A stretch of 64,000 nucleotides of DNA, taken from the NCBI RefSeq assembly GCF_900104555.1, contig NZ_FNJU01000003.1, forward strand, positions 124,001-188,000, written 5' to 3'. The translations under genes and the position numbers were made by a program. Of the stretch, positions 37,096 through 46,842 are shown one piece after another; within the stretch, counting starts at the first letter, position 1; each line of letters opens with the position of its first letter. The notes below the pieces were generated by a model, which saw only the letters and a program-made list of their open reading frames with translations, did not search any database and was not told the DNA's origin. Source of the DNA: Litchfieldia salsa. Lineage in GTDB: Bacteria; Bacillota; Bacilli; Bacillales; Bacillaceae_L.

Positions 37096-37803
37096 ATGAA
37101 GGAAGAAATAAAAGAGATTTTTAATCAACTTGCTAATGTATATGAACACTCTTTGGATCATACAAGTTTGTATAATAGTGAGTATGAAAGACCAGCAATG
37201 TTAAGTCAGTTACCTTCAGATTTAACTAATAAAAATGTGTTAGATGCAGGTTGTGCAGCAGGATGGTACACTCTTGAATTAGTAAATAGAGGAGCAAATG
37301 TTATTGCAACCGATTTAAGTCCTGAGATGGTTAACTCTGCAAAGCGACGTCTAGGAAACAGGGCGGAGGTTATGTGTTTAGATTTAGAAGCAAAATTACC
37401 TTTTAATGATCATTCTTTTGATATCATATTAAGCTCTCTTACACTTCATTACCTCAAGGAATGGGATCTTCCGTTTAGTGAATTTAAAAGGATACTAAAG
37501 CCTAACGGTTTCCTGATTTTTTCAATTCATCACCCTCTTAGTGATATAAGATTACTAGATGAGCCTCAATACTTTTCAACGGAATTAATCATTGACCAAT
37601 GGAAAAAAGAGGGTAAATTGTATGAAGTACCTTTCTATCGCAGGCCACTAAGTGATATATTAAACAAAACCCTCAAATATTTTACGATTCAAAGTGTTAT
37701 TGAGCCCAAACCGACAATAGCGTTTAAAGAAAGATCACCTGAAAGATATGAGCAACTTATGCAAAGACCACAATTTTTGATTATTAAGGCATACTCGAGA
37801 TAA
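37096..37803 (+). CDS. Class I SAM-dependent methyltransferase
   Basis: 235 aa. Motif I is VLDAGCAAGWYTLE (about residues 49-62), then ATDLSPEMVN, and motif IV is DIILSSLTLHYL. The protein belongs to the UbiE/Methyltransf_11-like group. The acceptor is unknown. ATG with AATGGAGCAG upstream. Confidence 0.92.
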   Translation: MKEEIKEIFNQLANVYEHSLDHTSLYNSEYERPAMLSQLPSDLTNKNVLDAGCAAGWYTLELVNRGANVIATDLSPEMVNSAKRRLGNRAEVMCLDLEAKLPFNDHSFDIILSSLTLHYLKEWDLPFSEFKRILKPNGFLIFSIHHPLSDIRLLDEPQYFSTELIIDQWKKEGKLYEVPFYRRPLSDILNKTLKYFTIQSVIEPKPTIAFKERSPERYEQLMQRPQFLIIKAYSR

Positions 37804-37942
37804 TGAGGTAACACCTATAGAACAAAATTTAAAATTACTTAATTGTACATAAATTTCTTCTCAGATAAATAGCTCTGCGTGATATTCTGCAACAAACACA
37901 AATATTTTAATCTGAGAGTGTAGGGATGGAGAGTGAGATTGG

Positions 37943-38860
37943 GTGAAAATTTTAACTGTTGAAGATGTAGTTCAAAAATTTTCCTTAAAAGTACTAACTG
38001 GTGAAAATAAATTAAAGGAGCAAATCAGGCAACCAAAGTGCCATCGTCCGGGTTTGGAATTTGTTGGTCACTTTGATTTTTTTCCAACTGAGCGGGTTCA
38101 AATACTAGGTAGAAAAGAAATAACGTATCTGCATAAGTTGAGTAAAGAGGAACGTCAGATGCGAATAGGTAATATTGTGAAATATCATCCGCCATGTTTT
38201 ATCGTTACTGCGGGAGAAGAAGGGCTAACTTATTTAACACAGTATTGTAAAGAAGAAGGGATTCCTTTGTTATGTACAAATGTCCCTCAAATTACTTCTG
38301 AATTTATCAACCACCTTGATAACTATATGTTAAAAATTTTAGCGCCGGTTATGACCGTACATGGGGTCTGTATTAATGTATATGGACTGGGTATTTTACT
38401 TCGAGGAAATTCTGGTGTTGGTAAAAGCGAAACTGCACATACAATGATCGGTAGAGGCCACAGACTTGTGGCAGATGATGTAGTTGTGTTGAAGAAATTA
38501 AGTCCAAGGACGATTTTAGGGACACACGATGGGAAAACGAAGGAATTCCTTGCATTAAGGAGTGTAGGGTTATTAAATGTTGTTCGCTTATACGGAAGGA
38601 AAGCTTTTCAGGATGAATCAAAAATTTCGTTAGATATTAAGCTGACAAAATGGCAAAAGAATTCTCTTAATAATGAACTAGATCATGAGTCAAAATTCAC
38701 TGAGTATATGGGCGTTCAAATCCCTCATATTGAAATACAGCTTCAACCTGGTCGTGATGTAGCTGGCTTAATTGAAGCAGCCGCAAATAACTGGCTTCTT
38801 AAACAACAAGGGTACAGTGCAGCCGAAGAGTTTATGAAGAGATTGGAATCTGAATTCTAA
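37943..38860 (+). CDS. HPr kinase/phosphorylase-like protein with altered signature
   Basis: 305 aa. The layout matches HprK: an N-terminal HprK_N-like domain (to about residue 130), then a C-terminal kinase domain. The phosphate-acceptor-binding His (VHGV), Walker A GNSGVGKSE and the Asp pair in VADDVV are retained. The signature loop normally reads EIRGLG; here it reads ALRSVG, so the conserved Glu and Gly are lost. The neighbours are not the usual lgt operon. It may be a diverged paralogue with a different target. GTG start. Confidence 0.82.
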   Translation: MKILTVEDVVQKFSLKVLTGENKLKEQIRQPKCHRPGLEFVGHFDFFPTERVQILGRKEITYLHKLSKEERQMRIGNIVKYHPPCFIVTAGEEGLTYLTQYCKEEGIPLLCTNVPQITSEFINHLDNYMLKILAPVMTVHGVCINVYGLGILLRGNSGVGKSETAHTMIGRGHRLVADDVVVLKKLSPRTILGTHDGKTKEFLALRSVGLLNVVRLYGRKAFQDESKISLDIKLTKWQKNSLNNELDHESKFTEYMGVQIPHIEIQLQPGRDVAGLIEAAANNWLLKQQGYSAAEEFMKRLESEF

Positions 38861-38949
38861 TTGGAGTTAGATTAGGTTGATTATTTAGATTTTTATTGGA
38901 TTCATTCTTTTTAGGTTATCTAAAAATAACAATGCATGTTATGATATGA

Positions 38950-38972
38950 AGTGGGTCATCCCACTTTTTTTC
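38950..38972 (+). terminator. Terminator
   Basis: AGTGGG pairs with CCCACT (38950-38955 with 38960-38965), followed by a T-run. Confidence 0.75.
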
Positions 38973-39137
38973 GACTTTTAAATAATTCATAATTATCATA
39001 TAATAGTAGATATATAAAACTATAACTATTGTAACACTGTATTGAGACAGAAAAGACTGTGACGAGGGTAATGACCCTAGTTTTATTGTGACACCTACAT
39101 CTTCTCTGTAAATTTTATGGGTAAAGGTTGGTTTAAA

Positions 39138-40661
39138 ATGAGCAATAATGAAATTAGAACAGACGTCATATTGATTGGCGCTGGAATTATGAGTGCGACT
39201 TTAGGAACAATCTTGAAAGAATTAGTACCAGACTGGAACCTTACAGTGTTTGAGAAACTCGCAAATGCGGGTGAGGAAAGCTCAAACGAATGGAATAATG
39301 CAGGAACGGGTCATGCGGCATTATGTGAACTTAACTATACTTCTGAAAAGCCAGATGGTTCTGTAGATATTAGTAAAGCAATTAAAATTAACGAACAATT
39401 TCAAATTTCAATGCAGTTTTGGTCTTACCTTGTTAATAAAAAGCTGATAAATAATCCAGAAGACTTTATTATGCCATTGCCTCATATGAGTTTAGTACAA
39501 GGTGAAGAAAATGTTAATTTCTTAAAAAAACGTTTTGAAGCGCTATCAAAAAATCCGCTTTTCCAAGGGATGGAATTCTCTGATGATCCGCAGAAATTAA
39601 TGGAATGGATTCCTCTTATTATGCAAGACCGTCAACTAAATGAGGCAATTGCAGCAACTAAAATTGACTCTGGCACAGATGTCAATTTCGGGGCTTTAAC
39701 TAACATGATGTTCGATCATTTAGAGAGTAAGAATGTCGAGCTGAATTATAACCATAAAGTTATTGGGATTAACCGCACTAGTGATGGTTTATGGGAATTG
39801 AAGGTGAAAGATCTAGAAAGTGGTAATGTTCAAAGACATATTGCTAAATTCGTCTTTATCGGAGGTGGAGGTGGCAGCCTACATTTACTACAAAAATCAG
39901 GCATTCCTGAAGGGAAACATATCGGAGGATTTCCTGTAAGTGGAATTTTCATGGTGTGTAATAATCCTGATGTAGTCGCACAACATCATGCAAAAGTGTA
40001 CGGAAAAGCGAAAGTTGGAGCGCCTCCAATGTCTGTTCCACATCTTGATACACGATTTATCGACAATAAGAAATCATTATTATTTGGACCTTTTGCTGGT
40101 TTCTCACCAAAGTTTTTGAAAAATGGTTCAGTCTTTGATTTAGTTACTTCCGTAAAACCAGATAATCTCTTAACGATGTTAGCTGCAGGAGCAAAAGAAA
40201 TACCCTTGACAAAATACCTGATTCAGCAAGTGATGTTAACAAAGGAACAGCGTATGGAGGAACTACGAGAATTTATTCCGAACGCCAAAAGTGATGATTG
40301 GGATTTTGTAGTTGCAGGCCAACGCGTTCAAGTAATTAAAGATACAGTAGAAGGTGGTAAAGGAACACTTCAATTTGGTACAGAAGTGATTACTGCCGCT
40401 GATGGTTCAATTGCTGCATTATTAGGTGCGTCCCCGGGTGCTTCTACTGCGGTTCACGTCATGCTTGAGGTTATTCAAAAATGCTTCCCAGAGCATATGC
40501 AAGAGTGGGAACCACAAATCAAAAAAATGATTCCTTCTTTTGGCTTGTCATTAATGGAAAACCCTAAACTTCTTAAGGAAGTTCATACATCAACAGCTAA
40601 GACGTTGGGTTTGGTTAACCCCATAGATTTAGAAACCAAGTTACTGATTGAAAATGCTTAA
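39138..40661 (+). CDS. mqo: Malate:quinone oxidoreductase
   Basis: 507 aa membrane-associated FAD enzyme that oxidises malate to oxaloacetate and passes electrons to quinone. The FAD loop is [14 protein letters not shown] (about residues 10-23), and the family blocks [18 protein letters not shown] and [12 protein letters not shown] are present. The start is taken at ATG 39138 with AAAGGTTGG upstream; ATG 39117 lacks a ribosome site. A strong terminator follows. Confidence 0.95.
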   Translation: MSNNEIRTDVILIGAGIMSATLGTILKELVPDWNLTVFEKLANAGEESSNEWNNAGTGHAALCELNYTSEKPDGSVDISKAIKINEQFQISMQFWSYLVNKKLINNPEDFIMPLPHMSLVQGEENVNFLKKRFEALSKNPLFQGMEFSDDPQKLMEWIPLIMQDRQLNEAIAATKIDSGTDVNFGALTNMMFDHLESKNVELNYNHKVIGINRTSDGLWELKVKDLESGNVQRHIAKFVFIGGGGGSLHLLQKSGIPEGKHIGGFPVSGIFMVCNNPDVVAQHHAKVYGKAKVGAPPMSVPHLDTRFIDNKKSLLFGPFAGFSPKFLKNGSVFDLVTSVKPDNLLTMLAAGAKEIPLTKYLIQQVMLTKEQRMEELREFIPNAKSDDWDFVVAGQRVQVIKDTVEGGKGTLQFGTEVITAADGSIAALLGASPGASTAVHVMLEVIQKCFPEHMQEWEPQIKKMIPSFGLSLMENPKLLKEVHTSTAKTLGLVNPIDLETKLLIENA

Positions 40662-40711
40662 ATAAGTTTGTACTACAAACACAAGATAAGAAGAAAGAAT
40701 GATTAGTAGAA

Positions 40712-40756
40712 AAACTCGCTACTGAAGTAATAGCTTTAGTAGTGAGTTTTTTTCTT
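40712..40756 (+). terminator. Terminator
   Basis: An 11-base stem with one G-U pair (40713-40723 with 40738-40748) is followed by TTTTTTT. Confidence 0.85.
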
Positions 40757-40842
40757 TCCTAATTAGAGTTCTTTTATGATTTGTTAAAATAGTAAATGTG
40801 TGAGAAGCTTGCTAATAGAGCTTAGAAAGAAGGGAAACTAAT

Positions 40843-41259
40843 TTGAACTATGTTTTAGATCATGTAGGGATTGCTGTTAGGAAGATCGATGACGTGTTAC
40901 CTTTTTATCTTAATGTATTAAAAGGATCGCTAGAAGATCGTTATACAGCAGATGCACCTGGAGTTGAGGTTCATGTAGCTATTGTAAGAACTGAAGATAA
41001 GGTCATTGAATTACTGGAACCAACTAATAAGAATTCACCGATTGCCAGATTTATCAAACAACGTGGGAAAGGTGTTCACCATCTAGCCTACCAGGTTGAT
41101 GATTTAGAAAAGGCTATAGTTGAAGCAAAAGAACTTGGGATTCGATTTCTAGATGATACTCTACGTATTAATGCACGTGGAAGAAGACTTATCTATATAA
41201 ATCCCGTTTCCACTGACGGGACATTAATAGAGCTATGTGATTATCCAAATAACCGGTAA
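40843..41259 (+). CDS. mce: Methylmalonyl-CoA epimerase (VOC superfamily)
   Basis: 138 aa. The N-terminal LDHVGIAV, the internal Glu in KVIELLEP, GKGVHHLAYQVDDL and the C-terminal GTLIELC give the metal ligand set of the family. It interconverts (R)- and (S)-methylmalonyl-CoA in propionate or branched-chain breakdown. No mutase gene is adjacent. TTG start behind AGAAGGG. Terminator follows. Confidence 0.9.
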   Translation: MNYVLDHVGIAVRKIDDVLPFYLNVLKGSLEDRYTADAPGVEVHVAIVRTEDKVIELLEPTNKNSPIARFIKQRGKGVHHLAYQVDDLEKAIVEAKELGIRFLDDTLRINARGRRLIYINPVSTDGTLIELCDYPNNR

Positions 41260-41286
41260 TAATCTTAGATTCAGCCTAATAAAATA

Positions 41287-41318
41287 AAAAACCCAGATAC
41301 TAGAATCTGGGTTTTTTA
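41287..41318. terminator. Bidirectional terminator
   Basis: AAACCCAGAT pairs with ATCTGGGTTT (41289-41298 with 41305-41314), with A-rich and T-rich flanks, so it serves both the epimerase and convergent brnQ genes. Confidence 0.9.
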
Positions 41319-41350
41319 ATAATGTTTTTTTAAAAAAACAAAACGAAGCT

Positions 41351-42688
41351 TTAATGCTTTTTTGAAGGCCAGAAAATACCGATGATAGCACCAATTATGG
41401 CTGGTAAAACCCATCCAAGACCAATGTCATAGAGAGGTAGATAATCATGGTAGAACATTTTAACTGCTTCAAGAACCCGCACAGAAGCTTGTGGTAAACT
41501 TCCGACTAACGCACTGTAACCATCAATGATACTAACGAAAAATGTAAAGAACATTGATCCTGCGAATACACTTTGCTTATTAGAGAATAAAGGTGAACAT
41601 AGTGCTGTTAAGATGAGAACAATCGCCAGTGGATATAAGAACATTAATACAGGTATCGCAAATTGAATAATATTTGTTAATCCAAAGTTTGCAATAATAA
41701 ATGAAGTCAATGATAGCAGGAATACAAACCACTTATAACTCACTTTCGGTAATACCTGATGGAAAAATTCACTACAAGCCGTAATAAGACCAATGCTGGT
41801 TTTTAAGCAAGCTAGTACGATAATAATTCCTAATAATATGGCACCATATGAACCGAAGTAATGCTGAGCAACAGCAGCGAAAATGAGACCACCATTATCA
41901 AATGTACCGATTACAGATACACTCGATGCTCCCATAAAAGTAATAAGTCCGTAAATAAGCATCATAAGCCCCATAGCGAAAATTCCTGATTTCCATGTTG
42001 CTTTCGAAATTGTTTTAATATCAGTGATGCCTTGGCTCTTAATCGCATTAATCACAACAATTCCGAACGCGAGAGACGCGAGAGCATCCATTGTGTTATA
42101 GCCTTCTTTAAAGCCTGTCATAAATGCTAGGTGAGTATAATCTCCTGTAGGAACACCAAATTTCCCCATAGGTTTAACAACGGCAAATATAATTAAGAAA
42201 AATAAAAATAGTAAAAATGCAGGTGTTAAGTATTTGCCAATGTAGTCCATAACTTTTGCAGGGTTTAGTGAGAAATAATAGACAATGACAAAGAATAGAA
42301 AACTAAAGAGTAAAAGCCATAAGCTTGCATGTTCCGGATTAATATAAGGTTCAAAACCTACAACAAATGGTACTGTTGCTGTACGTGGAATAGCAAAAAA
42401 CGGTCCAATAGTTAGGTAAAGTGCTACTGCGAAGCTTAGCCCAAACACTGGATGTACTTTACTAGCCAAATCTCGTAATCCGTTACTTCCAGTCAGACCA
42501 ATCGCTAATATTCCCATAAAGGGTAGTCCGATTGCTGTAACTAAAAATCCTGTTAACGCTAGCCAAAAGTTCGTGCCAGCAAGTTGTCCAAGTTGTATAG
42601 GGAAGATTAAATTCCCTGCCCCGAAAAACATGCCAAATAGCATCGTACCAATAATTGCATACGTTGAAAAGGGTATTTTGTTTTGCAT
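41351..42688 (-). CDS. brnQ: Branched-chain amino acid transport carrier protein
   Basis: 445 aa with 12 transmembrane helices, a sodium-coupled carrier for Leu, Ile and Val. Family blocks GMFFGAGNLIFPIQLGQLAG near the N-terminus and TACSEFFHQVLP are visible. AAGGAGC lies upstream of the ATG. It stands alone on the - strand. Confidence 0.95.
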   Translation of the reverse strand: MQNKIPFSTYAIIGTMLFGMFFGAGNLIFPIQLGQLAGTNFWLALTGFLVTAIGLPFMGILAIGLTGSNGLRDLASKVHPVFGLSFAVALYLTIGPFFAIPRTATVPFVVGFEPYINPEHASLWLLLFSFLFFVIVYYFSLNPAKVMDYIGKYLTPAFLLFLFFLIIFAVVKPMGKFGVPTGDYTHLAFMTGFKEGYNTMDALASLAFGIVVINAIKSQGITDIKTISKATWKSGIFAMGLMMLIYGLITFMGASSVSVIGTFDNGGLIFAAVAQHYFGSYGAILLGIIIVLACLKTSIGLITACSEFFHQVLPKVSYKWFVFLLSLTSFIIANFGLTNIIQFAIPVLMFLYPLAIVLILTALCSPLFSNKQSVFAGSMFFTFFVSIIDGYSALVGSLPQASVRVLEAVKMFYHDYLPLYDIGLGWVLPAIIGAIIGIFWPSKKH

Positions 42689-42849
42689 AGATATTGTGCT
42701 CCTTCTTGATGAAAATAATATTTTAAAAAAACAATAACTATAATAATATCAATCTTTGAATAGAGGTACAACATATTTTAAGTATTCTATAGATGATCGG
42801 AAAAAGATAAAACGCTTACTTAATTTTAAAGAAAAATAATACATGAAAA

Positions 42850-42876
42850 GCCTGTAACAAGTCTTCCGTTACAGGC
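42850..42876 (-). terminator. Terminator for the spore-protein gene
   Basis: Read on the - strand, GCCTGTAAC and GTTACAGGC form a perfect nine-base stem, followed by TTTTC. Confidence 0.75.
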
Positions 42877-42901
42877 CACCTTATTGATAGGATAATGATT
42901 A

Positions 42902-43054
42902 TTAATCTTGCATTCCGCCTGCTTCACGGGAAGTCATTGCACCTTGACCTTGGCTTACATCTTTTTTAATTTGTTGCTTGACTTTCTGTGCGTCAGTTCC
43001 TGCAAAGTTAGGCTCCATAATCGAATCTGAGTCCTTTTTATCTTTTGGTTTCAT
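42902..43054 (-). CDS. Gamma-type SASP-like small spore protein, 50 aa
   Basis: A 50-residue hydrophilic protein rich in Lys, Asp and Gln. Its central block NFAGTDAQKVKQQIKKD closely resembles the repeat of gamma-type small acid-soluble spore proteins (TDAQ-V-QQ), with a Gln/Gly-rich segment after it. GGAGGAGGAGGAG lies just before the ATG. Gamma SASPs store amino acids in the spore and carry no Cys. It is shorter than classical SspE and holds one repeat. The gene is too short for ordinary ORF calling. Confidence 0.75.
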   Translation of the reverse strand: MKPKDKKDSDSIMEPNFAGTDAQKVKQQIKKDVSQGQGAMTSREAGGMQD

Positions 43055-43219
43055 ACTCCTCCTCCTCCAATTTTATTTTCTAACAAGGATTATTATTTAC
43101 AAGACTACAGGAAATAATCGGAAAGAAAGTGAATAGAAGGTTAAATTACTGTTATCCTGACTTTAACTTTACTCATTGATTACCATTGGTTAGATTCAAA
43201 CCGAAAAAGATGGGGCTGG

Positions 43220-43309
43220 ATGAAAAGTTGGTCAAGTCGAAGTAAAATCCTTCTTTTTACTGCGTTTTTATTATTTTCAGGACTAGTTTATTTAGGTTTG
43301 GCTTTTTAA
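43220..43309 (+). CDS. Possible 29-aa membrane peptide
   Basis: ATG 43220 to TAA 43307 encodes a basic start and a hydrophobic helix ending in LAF. The reading frame is open for 24 codons upstream but has no better start, so it could be the end of a decayed small membrane protein. Confidence 0.35.
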   Translation: MKSWSSRSKILLFTAFLLFSGLVYLGLAF

Positions 43310-43513
43310 GTATTTGTAATGATCAGTGTCAAAAAAGTAAAGACAGCCTTAGTTTTCATTAATTTAATACATCTTCGTTAGATTTATGTTAGATTCTTAA
43401 ATCGGAAAAAACTACAACTACGATTAGACTTAAAGGTGTGATAGAATGTTAGAAAATTCTAGTTAACGTGCACAAAATTAAAGCATGTTTTTTCTGTAAT
43501 TGAGGTGGCCAAC

Positions 43514-43891
43514 ATGAATCTTGCAATAAAGTTCTTTAGATATAGCTTAGTGGGTGTTGTTTGTACAGCTATCTACTTTCTAGCCATGTTCTTATGTGTA
43601 GAAGTTAATAACATTGAACCAGTACTTAGTTCTGGAATATCCTTTCTTATCATGACAATATTCTCTTATATGCTTAATAAGAAATATACATTTGGAGGGA
43701 GCTACGGCCACAAAGAATTGATTAAGTTTTTTATTGTTGCATCTATTGGATTTGTGCTAAATATATTAATTATGTATATCATTGTTACGAAGCTATCGAT
43801 GAATTATCTAATTAGTGAATTGGTGACCATCCTTATTATTCCATTAGTTAATTTTATTTTAAATAATTATTGGACGTTTAAGTCAGTTTAA
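43514..43891 (+). CDS. GtrA family membrane protein
   Basis: 125 aa with four transmembrane segments. RYSLVGVVCTAIYF at the start and the final NYWTFKS are typical of GtrA proteins, which flip or bind undecaprenyl-linked sugars in glycan modification. ATG 43514 has GAGGTGG five bases upstream. No glycosyltransferase is adjacent. Confidence 0.9.
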   Translation: MNLAIKFFRYSLVGVVCTAIYFLAMFLCVEVNNIEPVLSSGISFLIMTIFSYMLNKKYTFGGSYGHKELIKFFIVASIGFVLNILIMYIIVTKLSMNYLISELVTILIIPLVNFILNNYWTFKSV

Positions 43892-43944
43892 ATCTGTGTA
43901 TAGTTTTTTAAGGTGAAAACCAGAAATAAGATTTAATGAATCGG

Positions 43945-43966
43945 CTGTCCTTGACAGTTTTTTTCT
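43945..43966 (+). terminator. Terminator
   Basis: CTGTC-CTT-GACAG is followed by TTTTTTT. Short stem, but a good T-run. Confidence 0.65.
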
Positions 43967-44203
43967 TTGGGTTATTGATGTAAAATGTTTTGAGAAGTCG
44001 AGGGAATATTAAAAGTTTGTAATTTCAGGTTCAAAATAATTCCAATTTATCTGATCTACCTATATAATAAGAGGGATATTTTAGATTCCGAAATAATTCG
44101 AGATAAAGAATGTTCGTATCCTTTTTAGAGTATTAAGGGGTTTCTATAAGCTCTTATTTAACTAAATTAGTGGATAGGACATGACAGAAGGGCGAGAAAA
44201 AAA

Positions 44204-45427
44204 TTGAACCAAACAACAGGGACTAAACGTTTACAGCTAGCTTTACTTTTAGGATCACTTGCCATTTTAGGACCATTTACCATTGATATGTATTTACCCT
44301 CTTTTCCTACTATTGTCAATGAATTCGGTACCACGGCATCACTCGTACAAATTAGTTTAACAACATGTTTATTGGGCTTGGGACTCGGACAATTAATTAT
44401 TGGTCCAATGAGTGATGTTTTAGGACGTCGTAAGCCATTGCTAATTTTTCTAAGTTTATATTTGCTTGCATCAATAATTTGCGCAATCGCACCGAACATT
44501 TATTTCTTTATTGCCGCTCGTTTTATGCAAGGCTTTGCAGCTGCAGGGGGACTTGTCATTTCTAGAGCTATTGTTCGAGATGTATATAGTGGAAAAGAGC
44601 TAACTAAGTTCTTTTCTCTATTAATGATCGTTAGTAATCTAGGCCCAATTATTGCACCTATAGCAGGTGGAGGGATTCTCTACTTTACTAATTGGACTGG
44701 TGTTTTTATTGCTTTAGCTTGTGTTGGGTTAGTGTTAGTCATCATCACATCTTTTAAGCTTGAAGAAACATTACCAACTGAAAAGCGTGTACCAAGTAAC
44801 TTTATGAATGTGGTAAAGAATTTTGGTTCGCTTTTAAAAGATCGTGAGTTTACAGGGTATGCACTGACACAAGGGTTTATTATTGCAGGTATCTTCGCTT
44901 ACGTATCTGGTATTTCCTTCGTCTATCAAAATATTTATGGTGTATCACCACAAGTATTTAGCTTTTTATTTGGGGTTAATGGAATTGGCTTAATCATTGG
45001 TAGCCAACTAGTTGGACGATTATCTGGGTCTATTTCAGAGAAAACCTTCTTGAAGTTTGGTCTTATTCTTTCTAACTCAGCAGGGGCTATTTTACTTGTA
45101 GCTATTCTATTAAAAGCACCTATCGTTGCAATCGCTATTCCTATCTTCTTTTTAGTTATGTGTATAGGAATTATTGCCACATCATCTTTTGCCTTAGCGA
45201 TGGAGTCACAAGGTCATATTGCAGGAAGTGCCTCCGCACTATTGGGTGTTTTACCATTTATGCTTGGTTCAATAACAGCCCCTCTTGTAGGGATAGCAGG
45301 GGAACATACAGCTGTTCCAATGGGTATAACAATCCTTTCTGCAAGCTTCTTAGCTTTATTATCATTTTACGGACTTGTTCAAAGATCTCCGTTAAAGGTT
45401 GAAGTTGCAAAATCAGTGAATTATTAA
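44204..45427 (+). CDS. Bcr/CflA family multidrug efflux MFS transporter
   Basis: 407 aa with 12 transmembrane helices. The DHA1/Bcr motif after TM2 is GPMSDVLGRRKPL, and the family start LLGSLAILGPFTIDMYLPSFP is clear. Members export chloramphenicol, bicyclomycin, florfenicol and other compounds. It starts at TTG behind AGAAGGG. Substrate not predictable. Confidence 0.92.
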   Translation: MNQTTGTKRLQLALLLGSLAILGPFTIDMYLPSFPTIVNEFGTTASLVQISLTTCLLGLGLGQLIIGPMSDVLGRRKPLLIFLSLYLLASIICAIAPNIYFFIAARFMQGFAAAGGLVISRAIVRDVYSGKELTKFFSLLMIVSNLGPIIAPIAGGGILYFTNWTGVFIALACVGLVLVIITSFKLEETLPTEKRVPSNFMNVVKNFGSLLKDREFTGYALTQGFIIAGIFAYVSGISFVYQNIYGVSPQVFSFLFGVNGIGLIIGSQLVGRLSGSISEKTFLKFGLILSNSAGAILLVAILLKAPIVAIAIPIFFLVMCIGIIATSSFALAMESQGHIAGSASALLGVLPFMLGSITAPLVGIAGEHTAVPMGITILSASFLALLSFYGLVQRSPLKVEVAKSVNY

Positions 45428-45486
45428 AGGGTCGAACCGATTACTTTAATAACGGAGATTTGAGATTCCTATATTAGTAGTTAAAG

Positions 45487-45508
45487 AGCATCCTTAGGGT
45501 GCTTTTTT
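45487..45508 (+). terminator. Terminator
   Basis: AGCATCC pairs with GGGTGCT (one G-U pair), followed by six T. Confidence 0.7.
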
Positions 45509-45690
45509 GATATGAACATCTAAATTCTGATTTTTCTTAAATAGCACCAGTTATCTTACGCAAGAGTTAAGGTAAATATATACGACTTAAGAAAAGGGAC
45601 ACACTGTGATGAAATGTACTAAGCTAAAGGAGCATAATGCTTACGAAGTTCTACCAAAATTAATTGATTCTAAAAATGGGAGGTTAGGAT

Positions 45691-45983
45691 ATGTATGATG
45701 AATTTATGAAATTTAATCTAAGAGTGTTGCCTCTCCAATACTTCTTTGTATTGTGATAGCGTTTGGATTTGCAATGACTGTTGATCGGGAAATATGGATA
45801 TTGCAAGCACTTGGGGTAGTTACCTATTCCTATTTCTTAGGTTCAATTCCTTCTTTTTTATTTTATTTTAAGAGAAGGAAGCAAGCAGAATTTAGTGCAT
45901 TCTTAAAAGCGTTTGGAATTTTCATTCTTCCTTATGTGTTAACGGTCATTATTATCAGGATAATAGTACTTGACTTTCTTTAA
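45691..45983 (+). pseudogene. Small membrane protein gene with a frameshift
   Basis: ATG 45691 with GGGAGG upstream opens YDEFMKFNLRV and then a frame that ends at TGA 45750. From about 45729 another frame gives ASPILLCIVIAFGFAM and continues to 45983 with three hydrophobic segments. A one- or two-base length error at about 45729 joins them into a protein of about 97 residues. Confidence 0.5.
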
Positions 45984-46103
45984 GTGTTTGAACTAAGCAA
46001 AGATTAGCTTAATAAGATTATGGTAAAATTGAAGAATAGAGACTTAAAATAGAAATTAGTTTGTTTGTTTCTTACAACTAAATTTGGAAGGAAGTACAAA
46101 TCG

Positions 46104-46811
46104 ATGGATTTCGATACAGTTATGCAGGAGCTTGAAGCCTTAGGCAAGGAACGAACGAAAAAAATATACATATCAAATGGTGCCCAAGAGCCGGTTTTTG
46201 GCGTGGCAACAGGTGCTATGAAACCAATTGCAAAGCAAATAAAAATAAATCAACGTTTAGCTGATGAGCTTTATGCGACAGGTAACTATGATGCGATGTA
46301 TTTTGCAGGTATTATTGCTGACCCAAAAGCCATGACAGAGTCGGATTTTGATCGCTGGATGGATGCAGCCTATTTCTATATGCTTTCCGATTATGTGGTA
46401 GCTGTAACTCTATCTGAATCCGATATTGCTCAAGAAGTTGCCGATAACTGGATTGCAAGCAATCAGGAGCTGAGAATGTCAGCAGGGTGGAGTTGTTATT
46501 GCTGGCTCTTAGGAAATCGACCAGACAATAAATTTTCCGAAAGCAAGATTTCAACTATGCTCGATACGGTTAAAGCTGAGATACATGATTCTCCAGAACG
46601 AACAAAGTCTGCTATGAATAATTTTCTATCTACCGTAGGGATATCATATAAGCCCCTAAATGAAAAGGTGCTTGAGATCTCAAGAGAAGTAGGAATAGTA
46701 GAAGTGAAGCGGGAAAATAAGAAAAGAAGTTTCCTTAATGCTTATGAAAGTATTCAAAAAGAAATGGATAGAGGAAGGCTAGGGTTCAAACGGAAATATG
46801 TAAGATGTTAG
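46104..46811 (+). CDS. DNA alkylation repair enzyme, AlkD-like
   Basis: 235 aa, an all-helical HEAT-repeat-like protein. The block VFGVATGAMKPIAKQIK (residues 30-46) and the WMDAAYFYMLSDYV region resemble AlkD-type DNA glycosylases. True AlkD catalytic residues are a Trp/Asp/Arg set; I see Trp and Asp in the expected region but cannot place the Arg with certainty. ATG 46104 has AAGGAAG nine bases upstream. The next gene begins 31 bases downstream. Confidence 0.78.
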   Translation: MDFDTVMQELEALGKERTKKIYISNGAQEPVFGVATGAMKPIAKQIKINQRLADELYATGNYDAMYFAGIIADPKAMTESDFDRWMDAAYFYMLSDYVVAVTLSESDIAQEVADNWIASNQELRMSAGWSCYCWLLGNRPDNKFSESKISTMLDTVKAEIHDSPERTKSAMNNFLSTVGISYKPLNEKVLEISREVGIVEVKRENKKRSFLNAYESIQKEMDRGRLGFKRKYVRC

Positions 46812-46842
46812 GGATAGAAGAATTCTTGGAAGGGGAGCAAAT

